6,880 nucleotides of DNA from Lachnospiraceae bacterium OF09-6 (GCA_003435055.1 QUMM01000064.1:1-6880), one strand, 5' to 3'; numbered from the stretch's first letter, positions 1 to 5,192 are shown. The notes: a model not told the origin generated them from the sequence alone. A program made the numbers and translations.

Positions 1-24
1 ATTCAACAACTGTTATATATAAAA

Positions 25-63
25 CAAGGGTGAAAAGCTCAAACTGTAAGCTCACCACCCTTG
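25..63 (-). terminator. Hairpin, likely rho-independent terminator of the decayed minus-strand gene
   Basis: Bases 25-32 (CAAGGGTG) pair perfectly with 56-63 (CACCCTTG), giving an 8-bp stem. Read on the minus strand the stem is followed directly by TTTTATATATA, as in an intrinsic terminator; on the plus strand no T-run follows. It lies about 60 bases beyond the stop of the minus-strand frame ending at 124, so it fits as that gene's terminator. The loop is long (23 nt), although AGCT-containing inner bases may pair and shorten it. Confidence 0.45.
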
Positions 64-123
64 CATATCATAGAAGAATCTTATTTACAGACTTTTTCTC
101 ACAGTCTCCGAAAATTAAAAATC

Positions 124-650
124 TTAGTCTTTTTTAACAAAAATCTCATGGCGTTTTTGACACCTATCTTTTCGGGCTGTTGATGGCATGTTGGATCGAA
201 TTTCTGCTTTGATGGAAAAACCAGAGATAAGCAGGATTTCTTTAGCATCACAGTATTTGACCATCATTTGTTCAGAAATCTTCCAATACTTACAAATCGG
301 AGCAGACCACTTGGCTCGCATCCATTCATGACCGCCCGATGTCAAGTCTTGGACAACATTTTTCACAAATTTCTATTTTAGACGTGCTGCCACATCCCGC
401 CGCAAATCCTTGATTTTCCTTGATATTCCGCCATTTTTCTCTTTGGCGGTCTATTTTTTTGCCCTAATCTTCATTTTTACCGCTGATGATCTAGGTTCTT
501 CACCTTTTTCAATCATAAAAGAATCCTCGTTTAATCTTTTTCTGTGCTGCGCTATATCTTTACAGGATTCCATATCAATCTTTTCCAAAAGCGATGGTAG
601 TTGTAAATAACTTTTCAAAAGATAATGCGTTTTATAATATGGAAAAGGTA
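124..650 (-). pseudogene. Decayed hypothetical gene, broken by two in-frame stops
   Basis: One minus-strand frame runs from about 650 to a stop just before 124 and is broken only by two TAG codons in that frame (451-453 and 373-375). All three pieces have a protein-like, charged composition, for example SCKDIAQHRKRLNED, SRKIKDLRRDVAARLK and ARKDRCQKRHEIFVKKD. Two nonsense codons in a single otherwise open frame suggest a gene that has decayed without frameshifts. The last piece (80 codons, possible GTG at 364-366) could still be translated, but no ribosome binding site stands out. I do not recognise the family; the basic, helix-rich pieces could come from a mobilisation or transposition protein, which is a guess. 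The upstream boundary is uncertain because it runs into the plus-strand fragment starting near 594. Confidence 0.35.
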
Positions 651-809
651 TTTGGTTTAGGCGAGGAAAAATGTATTATTTGGTGGAAGTTAGTTGAAGA
701 AAATGAGGATAAACTTTGGAAACTGATGATAATGAAGAAATACAATCAAATTGAAAATAAGTTAGATTTTTTACTAAATAAATTGGAAGAGGCAAGCATT
801 ATTAAATAA
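594..809 (+). pseudogene. Short hypothetical ORF or gene fragment (71 codons)
   Basis: This open frame encodes a lysine/glutamate-rich, mostly helical peptide with an aromatic cluster (CIIWWKL, around residues 27-33) and a C-terminal coiled-coil-like stretch (NQIENKLDFLLNKLEE). The amino-acid make-up looks like real protein from an A+T-rich gene, but there is no Shine-Dalgarno sequence before the ATG at 594. A second ATG lies at 641, giving 56 residues. It overlaps the end of the decayed minus-strand frame and is followed by other gene debris, so it is probably the 3' end of a gene whose start has been lost. I do not recognise a family. It could also be a chance ORF. Confidence 0.3.
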
Positions 810-859
810 GATTGGGAAATTGACTGTATTTTCAATATCATGTGGTCAGTGTGCAGTAA

Positions 860-1111
860 TATACGAATGAAGAACTCAGCGAAAAAGGCAACGAGATGGC
901 GCTCATCATGCTGATGAATAAAATACAGAGTCCGGAAGACTGGAAGCGGTTTACAGAAGAAGCAAAGCAATTTGTAGATACCGCATACGAGAAGGCTCCG
1001 GAAGAGATTAAACAGGTAATTGTAAAAGTACTATGGGCACTGCTGAAAAAGATGAATGTGCCGAACGAGGAAGCACGGGAGCTGATGGGCGAGATTATAA
1101 TGGCCTCATAA
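860..1111 (+). pseudogene. C-terminal fragment, probable Rpn/PD-(D/E)XK-type nuclease-transposase
   Basis: Reading in frame from just after a TAA at 857-859 the peptide begins YTNEELSEKGNEMALIML and continues for 83 codons to a TAA at 1109-1111. The N-terminal phrase (I)YTNEEL..KG.E resembles the junction between the nuclease domain and the helical tail in Rpn-family (PD-(D/E)XK nuclease/putative transposase) proteins that are common in Clostridia. The rest is amphipathic helix (EDWKRFTEEAKQFVDTAYEK, then EEIKQVIVKVLWALLKK). The nuclease core that should precede it is missing, and the only ATG (896) has no ribosome binding site. I therefore read it as a 5'-truncated remnant. The family assignment is from resemblance only. 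The stop is immediately followed by an insertion-sequence end. Confidence 0.4.
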
Positions 1112-1112
1112 A

Positions 1113-1311
1113 TTAAGACACTTTTTCGGACAGGTAATGAATCTGATATACTAAAATCAGTACGAAAGAGAGGATTCATTACCTGTCCAGACAAAGAAGA
1201 AATTTTAGTGCCAAATTTGAATCAGACCTTGTAATCGAGTTGCTTAAGGGCGAAAAAGATCTCAACACTCTGGAAACTGAAAATAACATCCAGCCTAATC
1301 GACTCCGTACC
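1113..1311 (+). mobile_element. IS3-family insertion sequence, left end plus start of OrfA (truncated)
   Basis: The frame from about 1183 reads SRQRRNFSAKFESDLVIELL, then KGEKDLNTLETENNIQPNRLR. This is the N-terminal helix-turn-helix of an IS3-type OrfA transposase, the DNA-binding subunit that acts with the OrfB integrase by programmed frameshifting. The homology stops after about 40 residues, before the W-K/R-xEF segment that normally follows, and the frame then runs into a TGA at 1339-1341. OrfB and the right end are absent. No ATG, GTG or TTG begins the frame: only ATT (1174) or CTG (1183) are available, although a GAGAGG lies at about 1167-1172. The bases from 1113 (TTAAGACACTTTTTCGG) are probably the left end of the element. 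The fragment is fused directly to an IS1380-type piece. Confidence 0.75.
1128..1188. repeat. 16-bp perfect inverted repeat at the IS3 OrfA start
   Basis: GGACAGGTAATGAATC (1128-1143) is the exact reverse complement of GATTCATTACCTGTCC (1173-1188); the loop is 29 nt and itself contains CTGA/TCAG. The right arm covers the apparent ribosome binding and start region of the OrfA fragment, so a transcript reading in from outside the element would fold over that start. This fits the known way many insertion sequences avoid activation by readthrough transcription, but here the element is already dead. Confidence 0.7.
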
Positions 1312-1635
1312 TATAGTTGCACAGTGGTATTTCGAAGATGATGCTTCTGATGAACTTACCAATGATCCTGTATTCAAGTCTGTACTTGAAAAAGATGTTC
1401 TTGCATCACAGCCTACGGTATCGAGATTCTTTAACCGTATGGACGAAGATACTTTAAACCAGTTCCTTGTGATTGGCCGAGTGCTTCGGAAGAAAGTTTA
1501 TAGCATTCAGATGCCAGAGGCTGTGATTCTGGATCTGGATTCCACTCTTCTTGATGCATACGGCAGACAGGAAGGCAGAGCTTTAACTTTCATTATCAAA
1601 GCAATGGCTATCATCCACTTGTCTGTTATGATGGA
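1312..1635 (+). pseudogene. IS1380-family transposase, internal fragment with frameshift
   Basis: From 1313 the frame reads VAQWYFEDDASDELTNDPVF, then a SQPTVSRFFNRM motif and AVILDLDSTLLDAYGRQEG. The DLDST segment carries the first catalytic aspartate of IS1380-type DDE transposases. After GRA the frame shifts by one base near 1580-1584: the expected continuation NFHYQSNGYHPLVCYDG is found one frame over, so one T seems to have been lost from GCTTTT(AAC). The uncorrected frame ends at a TAA (1649-1651). Homology ends at CYDG (about 1635), where the sequence changes to the antisense of an IS4-type gene. Both the N-terminus and the catalytic C-terminal two thirds are missing. The ATG at 1439 is an internal methionine, not a start. 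Confidence 0.8.
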
Positions 1636-1971
1636 AGCAACCAAACGATAACGGTTTCTGTATAGAGTTGGTTGAAGCTTCTGGTTAAAGATTTGCAAAA
1701 GTTCCTATAGTGCATTATCTTTTAATTTTGCACGATGGTGATAGAAAGCGGCTTTTGATGGTGTATCATCAGTGCATCCGAAGAAATGATAAAGTTCTTC
1801 TCTTAAACAGTCATCTTCCATGGTCAGTAAAAGAAGAAGGAAATCATGAAAGCCAATTTTTCTGTTACGAGTAAAATCTTTATCAGGATGGACTGCAAAG
1901 TTTTCAGGTGTTTTGGAAAGTTCGTCAATGGATGCCATAAGCATCTGTTTCATCAAATTTGAATACGTCAT
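1636..1971 (-). pseudogene. IS4-family transposase, N-terminal fragment with nonsense codon
   Basis: The minus-strand frame starts at an ATG (1969-1971) with a strong AAGGAG six bases upstream. It contains the N-terminal hallmark of a Clostridial IS4-type transposase: ELSKTPENFAVHPDKDFTRN, then RKIGFHDFLLLLLTMEDD and FFGCTDDTPSKAAFYHHRAK. A TAG at 1705-1707 stops it after 88 residues, but the same frame then continues with ELLQIFNQKLQPTLYRNRYR followed by LVA, still family-like. Homology stops at 1636, just where the first catalytic aspartate (normally in a CDGSD segment) should come. No catalytic residue is therefore present and the gene cannot make an active transposase. It meets the IS1380-type fragment tail to tail. 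Confidence 0.85.
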
Positions 1972-1981
1972 TTTAGTCTCC

Positions 1982-2019
1982 TTAGTTAGATGATAAATCG
2001 TAAATACGTTTCTAACTAA
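1982..2019 (-). promoter_or_regulatory. Inverted repeat abutting the IS4 transposase ribosome binding site
   Basis: TTAGTTAGA (1982-1990) and TCTAACTAA (2011-2019) are exact reverse complements separated by 20 nt. On the minus-strand transcript the second arm ends directly at the GGAG of the transposase ribosome binding site, so the folded leader could limit initiation. This resembles the leader hairpins known to protect IS10- and IS231-type elements from readthrough transcription; function here is inferred. Confidence 0.5.
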
Positions 2020-2021
2020 TT

Positions 2022-2054
2022 GGCTTTTTTTCTGATGTTAATCAGAAAAAAGCC
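2022..2054. repeat. Long hairpin GGCTTTTTTTCTGA / TCAGAAAAAAGCC
   Basis: The arms 2022-2035 and 2042-2054 pair over about 13 bp with one extra T in the left arm and a 6-nt loop (TGTTAA region). No T-run follows on either strand, so it is not a standard terminator, although its A/T-rich stem could act bidirectionally. It lies just upstream of the IS4 transposase leader hairpin and probably belongs to that element's end. Confidence 0.5.
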
Positions 2055-2069
2055 GCACAAAATTGATGT

Positions 2070-2179
2070 AATGTCAAGAAGTTTTTGAATTACTGGTAAG
2101 AAAAAGGGAAATTCCTTTTTTAGTAAGAAATTTCCCTAAGTAAATGACATTGCCTCTGAACAGTAACTTTTTACTGTTC
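2070..2179. repeat. Cluster of nested and adjacent hairpins in a gene-free gap
   Basis: The gap between the IS4 start (1971) and the HD gene (2323) has no gene. In it AATGTCA (2070-2076) pairs with TGACATT (2145-2151) around an inner stem AGGGAAATT (2105-2113) with AATTTCCCT (2129-2137). A separate hairpin follows directly: GAACAGTAA (2158-2166) with TTACTGTTC (2171-2179), 9 bp with a 4-nt loop. None has a T-run. The likeliest reading is the outer end of the IS4 element and neighbouring IS debris; a structured RNA is possible but unsupported. Confidence 0.4.
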
Positions 2180-2206
2180 CAACTGGCTCGTAATAAAAGT
2201 TTAAGG

Positions 2207-2235
2207 TTGCATTTCTCAAACAAGTGCGTTATCAT
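2207..2235 (+). promoter_or_regulatory. Candidate sigma-70 (SigA) promoter for the HD-domain gene
   Basis: TTGCAT (2207-2212), a 17-base spacer and TATCAT (2230-2235) match the -35/-10 consensus at 4-5 of 6 positions each with ideal spacing. Transcription would begin near 2242 and run towards the HD gene at 2323, crossing the hairpin at 2273-2292. Confidence 0.5.
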
Positions 2236-2272
2236 TAAGAAAAAGAATAAAGGCAGTCATTTTTGTAAAAGG

Positions 2273-2298
2273 TCTAGAGTATTTGCTCTAGATTTTTT
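2273..2298 (+). terminator. Intrinsic terminator in the leader of the HD-domain gene
   Basis: TCTAGAG (2273-2279) and CTCTAGA (2286-2292) form a 7-bp stem with a 6-nt loop, followed at once by TTTTTT. It lies between the candidate promoter (2207-2235) and the HD gene start (2323), about 25 bases before the ATG. It either closes upstream transcription or acts as an attenuator; no recognisable riboswitch or T-box precedes it in the roughly 30-nt leader. Confidence 0.75.
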
Positions 2299-2322
2299 AC
2301 TATTGTTTGATGAGGAAAACAA

Positions 2323-2925
2323 ATGAGGGAACGTTTAAAACAACAGCTGGATTTTATTTTAGAGATTGATAAAGAAAAAAATGTTCTGAGACAGACGCAC
2401 CTTTCAGGATATGGGAGAAGGGAAAATGACGCAGAGCATGCCTGGCATATGGCGATTATGGCGTATTTGTTAAGAGAGTATTCGAATGCACCGGTGGACA
2501 TTGCAAAAGTCATGCTAATGTGTCTGATTCACGATGTGGTGGAGATCGATGCGGGCGACACTTATGCTTATGATGAAGAAGGATTAAAGACGCAAAAGCA
2601 GAGAGAAGATGCGGCAAAAGAACGGATTTATTCCTTACTTCCGGCAGATCAGAAGGAAATTTTGCAGGGATTGTTTGATGAATTCGAAGCATGCGAAAGC
2701 CCGGAGGCAAAGTTTGCGAAAGCGATGGATAATCTGCAGCCGCTGTTGTTGAATCACAGTAATGATGGCGGAGACTGGCGCGCGCACGGTGTGACAGAAC
2801 AGCAGGTTTATGGAAGGCAGGGCAAGACAAAAGCCGGTTCGGAAACGTTATATGAGATAACAGACGAAATCATCCAGGAAAACATACGGAAGGGAAATAT
2901 ACAAAAAAAGCCAGTGAGGACATAA
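2323..2925 (+). CDS. HD-domain phosphohydrolase, YfbR/HDDC2-like
   Basis: This is an intact 200-residue cytosolic protein of the HD superfamily, HD_3/YfbR-HDDC2 group. Known members are divalent-metal-dependent 5'-deoxynucleotidases that dephosphorylate deoxynucleoside monophosphates; the exact substrate here is not shown by sequence. The metal-binding pattern is complete: H39 in ENDAEHAWHMA, H70-D71 in CLIHDVVEIDAGD with E74 in the same segment, and D136 in AKAMDNLQPLLLN. Length matches the family (about 180-220). The ATG has a GAGG seven bases upstream. It appears to be its own transcription unit, with a candidate promoter and a terminator in its leader and a hairpin-rich repeat after its stop. 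It is the only undamaged gene before the retron locus, and is probably a housekeeping or salvage gene; a link to the retron through nucleotide pools is speculation. Confidence 0.88.
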   Translation: MRERLKQQLDFILEIDKEKNVLRQTHLSGYGRRENDAEHAWHMAIMAYLLREYSNAPVDIAKVMLMCLIHDVVEIDAGDTYAYDEEGLKTQKQREDAAKERIYSLLPADQKEILQGLFDEFEACESPEAKFAKAMDNLQPLLLNHSNDGGDWRAHGVTEQQVYGRQGKTKAGSETLYEITDEIIQENIRKGNIQKKPVRT

Positions 2926-2981
2926 AAAAAGCCAAAAAACACCGTCCCCGTGGCTTTACCCGTGGCTTTATCAGGCACTGG
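2911..2981. repeat. REP-like palindromic repeat with ACCGTCCCC core and 12-bp tandem repeat
   Basis: CCAGTG (2911-2916) pairs with CACTGG (2976-2981) around AAAGCCA (2928-2934), which pairs with TGGCTTT (2951-2957). A 12-base unit CCGTGGCTTTA(C/T) occurs twice in tandem at 2948-2959 and 2960-2971. The ACACCGTCCCC core (2939-2949) resembles the GGGGACGGT palindromes scattered through Clostridial genomes and linked to REP-associated transposases. It starts within the last codons of the HD gene and may also serve as its terminator (A-run, stem, TTTA). The REP assignment is from memory and resemblance. Confidence 0.45.
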
Positions 2982-3037
2982 TTAAATGTTTATATGGAAA
3001 GTTATTATGGGGTAGAGAGTATAGAAGGTGTATCCAA

Positions 3038-3673
3038 ATGATCCGTGTTCATGTGGAAGCGGAAAGAAATTTAAGAAGTGTTGTGGAAGATAACAGGAAA
3101 ATAGAACAGGTGGGGCAGTGTATGGTTGAAAGGCTAAAACTTCCAATTGGAATTGAGAATTTTGCAGAGGTTCGAAAGTCAGGATTTTATTTTGTAGATA
3201 AGACGAAATTGATTGAGGAACTTTTAACTCAGTGGGGGCAGGCGAATCTCTTTACGCGTCCGCAGCGTTTTGGAAAAACACTGAACATGAGTATGCTGCG
3301 GTATTTTTTCGAGATTGGCACGGACAAGTCATTGTTTGATGGGCTGTATATTTGTGGAAATAAGAAACTGTGTGAAGAATATATGGGAAGATTCCCGGTA
3401 GTGACGATCAGTCTGAAAGGTGTAAATGCGACAGATTATGAAAATGCGAAAGCACAGCTTATCCGGGTTATAAACCGGGAGGCACGGCGCCTGCAATTTC
3501 TGGAAGACAGTGAAAGATTAAGAACATCCGATTTGAAGCAATTTGACAGGCTGTTGGATAGCAGCATGGATATGGCAACGTTAACGGACAGTCTGAGGAA
3601 ACTTACGGAACTTCTGGAGAAACATTTTCATAAGCTGCCAGCAATACCATATGAAATAGAAGCAGTGATATAG
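3038..3673 (+). pseudogene. AAA-ATPase-like / DUF1703-family protein, C-terminally truncated
   Basis: The product starts a typical AAA-ATPase-like (PF09820) protein: LKLPIGIENFAEVRKSGFYF then VDKTKLIEELL, followed by the modified Walker A FTRPQRFGKTLNMSML (residues about 72-87, K80-T81). The family normally continues with a Walker B (VxLIDEYD) and a C-terminal PD-(D/E)XK (DUF1703) domain, giving about 500-600 residues. Here homology stops after LTELLEKHFH, some 13 residues before the TAG at 3671-3673, so Walker B and the nuclease domain are missing. The family start is better placed at the ATG at 3122 (residue 29, preceded by GGTGGGG); the 28 residues before it look non-homologous. The TAG is followed in the same frame by the retron PRTase ORF, suggesting that the retron locus replaced or interrupted the 3' half. 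Family biology is poorly known. Confidence 0.75.
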
Positions 3674-3778
3674 AGTGTAAGCCAGAAGATGCAAAATTTG
3701 GGCAGATGCGAAACATTATTGTTTAGAAAGAGAGTATGCACAGTGGCATCAGATGTTTACGTAGAGGATGCAGTGAAT

Positions 3779-4666
3779 ATGGATATAGACACGATAAAGA
3801 CATCCTGTCTGGAACGATGGCAAAATCAGGATGACCGGACGAAATATTTTGAAGAACATCTGTCGAATTCGATAGAACACATGAGTAGTGAGATGCAGGA
3901 ACTATTTTTGGAATTCCTGAGTAGATTTGACTATTATTCACATAGGAATACCAATAGCTATCTTACGGAATTGCATTCCATTATTATGGAAACAGAAGGG
4001 GTAGATACTGGCAATTCGATCTTTTCTGTTTTAAAATCTCAGAAAAAGAATTTGAATAGTTCTTATGAATATTTGCTGGAATATAAGCTTATGAATGATC
4101 TCAGTAAGTATTCTTGCATTCCGGAACTTACAGACCTGGAAGAAGAAGACCTGGAAAACATTTCGAATATTGTTTTGATCGATGATTTTTGTGGCTCCGG
4201 GAAAACATTTATAGATTTTGTAGACGAGTATAAAGAAATTATCCGGAATAGACGAATTATTTATGCAGTGATCCATTGTATGGAAAAGGCCTGGGACGCG
4301 ATTCGGGAATACGCAGACAAAGAAAAACTGGACATACAAGTAATATCAATACATCAGGAAAAGGCCGCATTTGAGCAAAATGAAAAACTATGTGATAAAA
4401 GAGAAGTATTTTCTCAGGAGTCTGCAAAATTGGATTTGAAAAAAGATACAGAAGTGTATGGATTCGATCTGACTGAGGCGCTGGTGGCTTTTTATAATGA
4501 TACACCGAATAATACATTGGGTGTTTTCTGGAAAGACACGGAGCATAACATTGCTGTATTTCCAAGAGCGAAAAACCAGAAACCGGGGTGGATGAAGATG
4601 GCTGAGAGAAAACGGAGACAGAAACAGCAGAATTACGAGAAGGGAAAGAACAAAGAAGATGGATGA
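3779..4666 (+). CDS. Phosphoribosyltransferase-like retron effector (PRTase-CE type)
   Basis: This 295-residue protein is the likely toxic effector. Residues 132-143 read VLIDDFCGSGKT, the PRPP-binding loop of type I phosphoribosyltransferases with its paired acidic residues (D135, D136), set after a hydrophobic strand. A later NNTLGVFWKD segment (244-253) and the early DDRTKYFEEHL and FDYYSHRNTN segments fit the PRTase-CE group found in prokaryotic conflict systems, including retrons. The substrate is unknown; a nucleotide, nucleobase or PRPP is plausible. The last 25 residues are very basic (AERKRRQKQQNYEKGKNK) and could bind nucleic acid. I chose the ATG at 3779 because MDIDTIKTSCLERW matches a family-like start. 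GTG at 3773 has better spacing from GAGG (about 3764-3767), and the frame is open back to an ATG at 3689, but that extension looks like remnant sequence. It overlaps the next gene by 8 bases. Confidence 0.85.
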   Translation: MDIDTIKTSCLERWQNQDDRTKYFEEHLSNSIEHMSSEMQELFLEFLSRFDYYSHRNTNSYLTELHSIIMETEGVDTGNSIFSVLKSQKKNLNSSYEYLLEYKLMNDLSKYSCIPELTDLEEEDLENISNIVLIDDFCGSGKTFIDFVDEYKEIIRNRRIIYAVIHCMEKAWDAIREYADKEKLDIQVISIHQEKAAFEQNEKLCDKREVFSQESAKLDLKKDTEVYGFDLTEALVAFYNDTPNNTLGVFWKDTEHNIAVFPRAKNQKPGWMKMAERKRRQKQQNYEKGKNKEDG

Positions 4667-4979
4667 ATATATGGAATTGTTGATTTTGGCATACTTCCGT
4701 AATTATCAAGAATCCTATAGTCTTACAGAATTAAAAGATAATCTGGGAATTAGTTTTGGACAGTTGGATAGTTATCTGGATCGTTTGCAGACAGAAAGAA
4801 AATTAAGATTTTGTGAACATATGCTTCAAATTACAGAAAAGGGGATGATTCAGTTGCTCACATCAGAAATGAGAGGTTATCGTTTTCAGACAAATGAGAG
4901 TGATTTTGAAAATGAAATAGATGTGATTTACAAAGTACATAAATTTTCCGAAAAGAAATGGCGTGGAACGAAAAGATAA
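4659..4979 (+). CDS. Small winged helix-turn-helix protein of the retron locus
   Basis: This is a 106-residue protein whose first 70 residues form a winged-helix domain: an N-terminal helix (YMELLILAYFRNYQESY), then SLTELKDNLGISFGQLDSYL as helix-turn-helix, and RLQTERKLRFCEHMLQITEK as wing. The C-terminal 35 residues are charged and end WRGTKR. The ATG overlaps the PRTase stop (ATGGATGA), a sign of translational coupling; AGAAGGG lies upstream within the PRTase gene, and a second in-frame ATG at 4671 is possible. In known retrons with nucleotide-modifying effectors a similar small DNA-binding protein sits beside the effector and is thought to join the RT-msDNA-effector complex, so that role is likely here. 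It might instead repress the operon. The ncRNA begins about 9 bases after its stop. Confidence 0.75.
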   Translation: MDEYMELLILAYFRNYQESYSLTELKDNLGISFGQLDSYLDRLQTERKLRFCEHMLQITEKGMIQLLTSEMRGYRFQTNESDFENEIDVIYKVHKFSEKKWRGTKR

Positions 4980-5050
4980 TCAGTATTTTTCTGTGCATCT
5001 GCTAGAAATCGAAAGGACAGTGGACTTTCATAGGAATAAAGCTGCTTAAT

Positions 5051-5090
5051 ATATTAGGATGAAACATGTACAACATGTTTATCCTAATAT
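5051..5090 (+). other. Main msd stem-loop of the retron RNA
   Basis: ATATTAGGAT (5051-5060) pairs with ATCCTAATAT (5081-5090), and AAACATGT (5062-5069) with ACATGTTT (5073-5080), giving 18 bp broken only by a bulged G at 5061 and closed by a 3-nt loop (ACA). A few A-U and G-U pairs can extend the base outward. A long, nearly perfect stem of this kind is the usual core of a retron msd. Confidence 0.8.
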
Positions 5091-5110
5091 GTTGGCATTG
5101 CAACATATAT

Positions 5111-5138
5111 TCGCTACAATCTATAATGATTGTAGCGA
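5111..5138 (+). other. Second msd hairpin, 10-bp perfect stem
   Basis: TCGCTACAAT (5111-5120) pairs perfectly with ATTGTAGCGA (5129-5138); the loop is 8 nt (CTATAATG). It is more G+C-rich than the main stem and lies towards the a2 side, where reverse transcription should begin. No T-run follows, so it is not an intrinsic terminator and should not block transcription into the RT gene. Confidence 0.7.
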
Positions 5139-5192
5139 CGGATTTTCAAATACAGAATGGGTAACAGGTGCACAGAAACATGGAGATTATAC

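Larger units (their letters stand above)
4988..5178 (+). ncRNA. Retron ncRNA (msr-msd), candidate template for msDNA
   Basis: The 213-base gap between the winged-helix gene and the RT start holds the expected retron RNA. Arm a1 (4988-5001, TTTCTGTGCATCTG) pairs with a2 (5165-5178, CAGGTGCACAGAAA) over 14 bp with one G-U pair. After a1 comes CTAG; the G at 5005 is the best candidate branching guanosine by comparison with the TTAGC after a1 in Ec86. Next is a small msr hairpin, GAAAG (5011-5015) with CTTTC (5025-5029). The msd part has a long stem-loop at 5051-5090 and a second hairpin at 5111-5138. The RNA lies immediately 5' of the RT gene, as in other retrons; a2 ends 14 bases before the RT start codon. 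It is probably cut from or co-transcribed with the operon mRNA. Exact msDNA ends cannot be read from sequence alone. Confidence 0.8.

Noticed and set aside
838..1194. 118-codon minus-strand ORF
   Set aside because: It is antisense to the Rpn-like fragment and the IS3 left end, serine-rich, with no ribosome binding site; a shadow ORF.
2070..2179. Hairpin cluster as a riboswitch for the HD gene
   Set aside because: It lies upstream of the best promoter, matches no riboswitch class I know, and sits beside IS4 end sequences.
2510..2830. 106-codon minus-strand ORF
   Set aside because: Antisense shadow of the intact HD-domain gene.
3689..3778. N-terminal 30-residue extension of the PRTase from the ATG at 3689
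   Set aside because: The extension looks unlike the rest of the protein and continues a frame from the truncated AAA-like gene; the ATG at 3779 gives a family-like start. The case is not closed because the SD there is weak.
4257..4709. 150-codon minus-strand ORF
   Set aside because: It lies wholly antisense to the PRTase and wHTH genes, has phenylalanine/proline/serine-rich shadow composition and no motifs.
5157..5192. Upstream ATG at 5157 as the RT start (353 residues)
   Set aside because: No ribosome binding site precedes it and the 12 extra codons coincide with the ncRNA a2 arm; the ATG at 5193 has GGAG at proper spacing.
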